From Acanthornis magna (lineage: Eukaryota; Chordata; Aves; Passeriformes; Acanthizidae), in NCBI GenBank assembly GCA_036785705.1, contig JAWUZG010000005.1, positions 868,001 to 932,000 on the forward strand: 64,000 bases of DNA, in the 5' to 3' direction. The notes below the pieces were generated by a model. It saw nothing but the letters and a program-made list of their open reading frames with translations, ran no database searches and had not been told where the DNA came from. Shown in pieces: positions 62,085 through 64,000 of the stretch. The position numbers and the translations under genes were made by a program. How positions within the stretch are numbered: the stretch's first letter is position 1; each line of letters opens with the position of its first letter.

Positions 62085-64000
62085 AAGGAAGCGCCTATCC
62101 CCATGATGCTTTAACTGATACATTCTCAGTTCTTCTTTATAGTTTTCAATTTCTGGCTTCTTCTTTACAGTTTTGAGTTTCTGGCTTTCTGAACAGCAGA
62201 GTTCCTGATCAGCAGCTCTTTCATTTTCACACAATTGTATTCCATGCTGTTGAAACATTTCATCCAACCTGCTTCTGGCATTGTTTTTCTAGAGCCTCAT
62301 TTGGAGAATCAAAAGCAGCATCATTATAATTTCAGACTAACTCAAAACGCAAGATATTTCTCAGCCTTTTAGTTCAGCTAATGAGTCAGAAAATCAATTA
62401 TTCACATAGCTTTTCTGACTGACGTACTGGTCCTTCATGACAATCCCCCAGCTTCAGCCAGGTACATTTCGAGTCTGTATGCAGCTGGACCGTAGACACC
62501 AACACCAGGGTTTACAAGCAGGGCCTGGCCATCCTTAAAAGATTACTGAGGTCACCAGCAAAAAGCTTCCTCCTAGTGCACAAAGTACTGTAAGTGGCAA
62601 AAAAAGTTTTTCACATTCCATCTTATTACTGTCCACGAAATGTGCTCGGATGATGCAGGAGCAATGCCTGCAGGAATGTGGTTTTCAGAGGTAGCTGTAG
62701 CTGACAGCAGGTGGGGGACTCCACTTTGCTCCTGTTTGGACTGTGAAGACAAATTCAGCACTGCACGGAAGTGCATCAGTCTGCCCCTCTGCTTGGAGGG
62801 GTGACAGTTTGTTGCCTGTTGATCATGTCCCTCATTTAAAAGGTCCCTGATGTCCCCAGAAGAACTTGTGCTGTCAGTACTATCCTCCTGCAGGCACCTG
62901 GAGGCAGGCTCACACCCACGCCTGCACAGTCCCGCTGAGCTCACTGAGTGTTTCCCTGAGGGAGTGTTGGTGTTTGCTGTCTGTAGTGAGGCAATCTAAG
63001 GAAGTTCTTCAGAAATCCTTAATGTCTTAGTAAGCTTTGCCCATACAACGGTTGACATTGAATTTAATTGGTCCACTCACATAACAAAGGAGTTACTTTA
63101 CCTGGGCCTGCAGCAATCGTAGACAATAATACAGATCAATACAGATCGCAGACTCCTGTGGGTTAAAGTTGTCTCCAATATGATTAGTAAAAGAATGTTC
63201 TTAAATGCATTAGCACTGAGATTTTAAGTAATATTATTGTTGGAGGAATCTTGCAAGGGCAAGCTTTAGTCCTGTTATTGAGAGCTTACGTGGGTGAACA
63301 GAACTTTGCAATACATTAAATAATGATTGAATATAAACTTGGAGTTCATAGACTACAGCTGCTGAAGCAGACCAGCTTCCTTTAGCGCTCAAAACCCATG
63401 TTAACCTAAAGGTCTACACATAAAAGGGCCAAACTCCCATGTCAGCATTTCAGAAATTCAATCTGGCCTCCAGTGGGGATACCGGACTGGGAATACTCTC
63501 CAGGTAGCACTTTATAACCTGAAACAAGCCAGGAATTAGATCCTGAGCAAGGACACGTATAATCAGGTTCTTTTTTTAACATGGAAGTTGGTCCCTGAAG
63601 ACAAATCCATAGGACACTGTTCCAGTAACTCCTCTGGCTAGCTTGCCTGTCCTGAAAAATGAGCCCCACTCCCAGCTTGCTGCCTGGAGGTGGAGGCCTC
63701 CATCACTGCTCGTGTGGCTGTTGTTGTTTGTAGCTCCTTGTGGTTTGTTCAGCCCAGCTTTTTACTCCAAAGCCTTCCCTGCACTGACCATACTGTCTCT
63801 GGAGCCGGGAGCAGGGCTTGGGCCTGTGAAGGACCAGGCAGGTGGAGGTGATGCTTCAGGGTCCTCCTGGTACCTGTTCCATGGCCATGGTCCCCCAGAG
63901 CAAAGCATGGAAAATGAACGGTGAGGTGTGAGCAGGAAATGCTTTCCCCAGTGAATGTCTGGAAAGGCTGGATGTATTTTACCAAGCTTTAGCCACAGTC
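62085..64000. other. PAK5: PAK5 intron sequence to the window end
   Basis: Contains a 28-bp tandem duplication at 62,130-62,185 and nothing else that I recognise. The open frames at 63.4-64.0 kb have no family resemblance. Confidence 0.5.
62130..62185. repeat. 28-bp tandem duplication
   Basis: Two head-to-tail copies (62,130-62,157 and 62,158-62,185) of a T-rich unit that begins TTCTTCTTTA and ends TTCTGGC. They differ at three positions, so the duplication is not recent. Confidence 0.9.

Overview
The window looks like about 64 kb of a bird nuclear genome. It is low in genes, has no bacterial-style gene packing, and carries scattered CR1 LINE fragments with the typical avian 3' ends (GATTCTATGATTCT-like or ATTCC-like tails). 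It also holds one compact solo LTR. Almost every open reading frame longer than 60 codons is chance, or is created by repeats or by a CpG-rich stretch.

One gene is recognisable. At 55,670-55,873 (+) there is a 68-codon coding exon whose protein is the N-terminus of p21-activated kinase 5 (PAK5, also called PAK7). It contains the polybasic start and the CRIB Cdc42-binding motif, and it ends at a GT donor exactly where the family protein continues in the next exon. The kinase domain and all later exons lie beyond the right edge.

Layout: 1-5,790 is unrecognised, presumably intergenic, sequence. A GT-rich minisatellite (about 5,800-6,345) runs straight into a CpG island (about 6,336-6,985). The island is the best candidate for the PAK5 promoter and first non-coding exon, with a possible donor at 6,701/6,702. 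If so, a leader intron of about 49 kb separates it from the coding exon. That interval holds three minus-strand CR1 fragments (14.4, 20.7 and 30.7-31.6 kb), a plus-strand CR1 fragment (46.2 kb), an old MIR-like/CORE-SINE relic (12.4 kb) and a 647-bp solo LTR with a perfect 5-bp target duplication (39,125-39,771). After the coding exon the next PAK5 intron runs to the window end and contains one more CR1 3' end (about 62.0 kb).

I found no CRISPR array, operon, tRNA or rRNA gene, intact transposon, or second protein-coding gene. I do not see an undescribed biological system here. The more interesting points are the promoter-abutting minisatellite with a perfect G-quadruplex motif, the start-stop and seven-codon uORF pair in the putative leader, the solo LTR in the leader intron, and the MIR-like relic. 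The link between CpG island and coding exon is inference, since no transcript evidence is available here.
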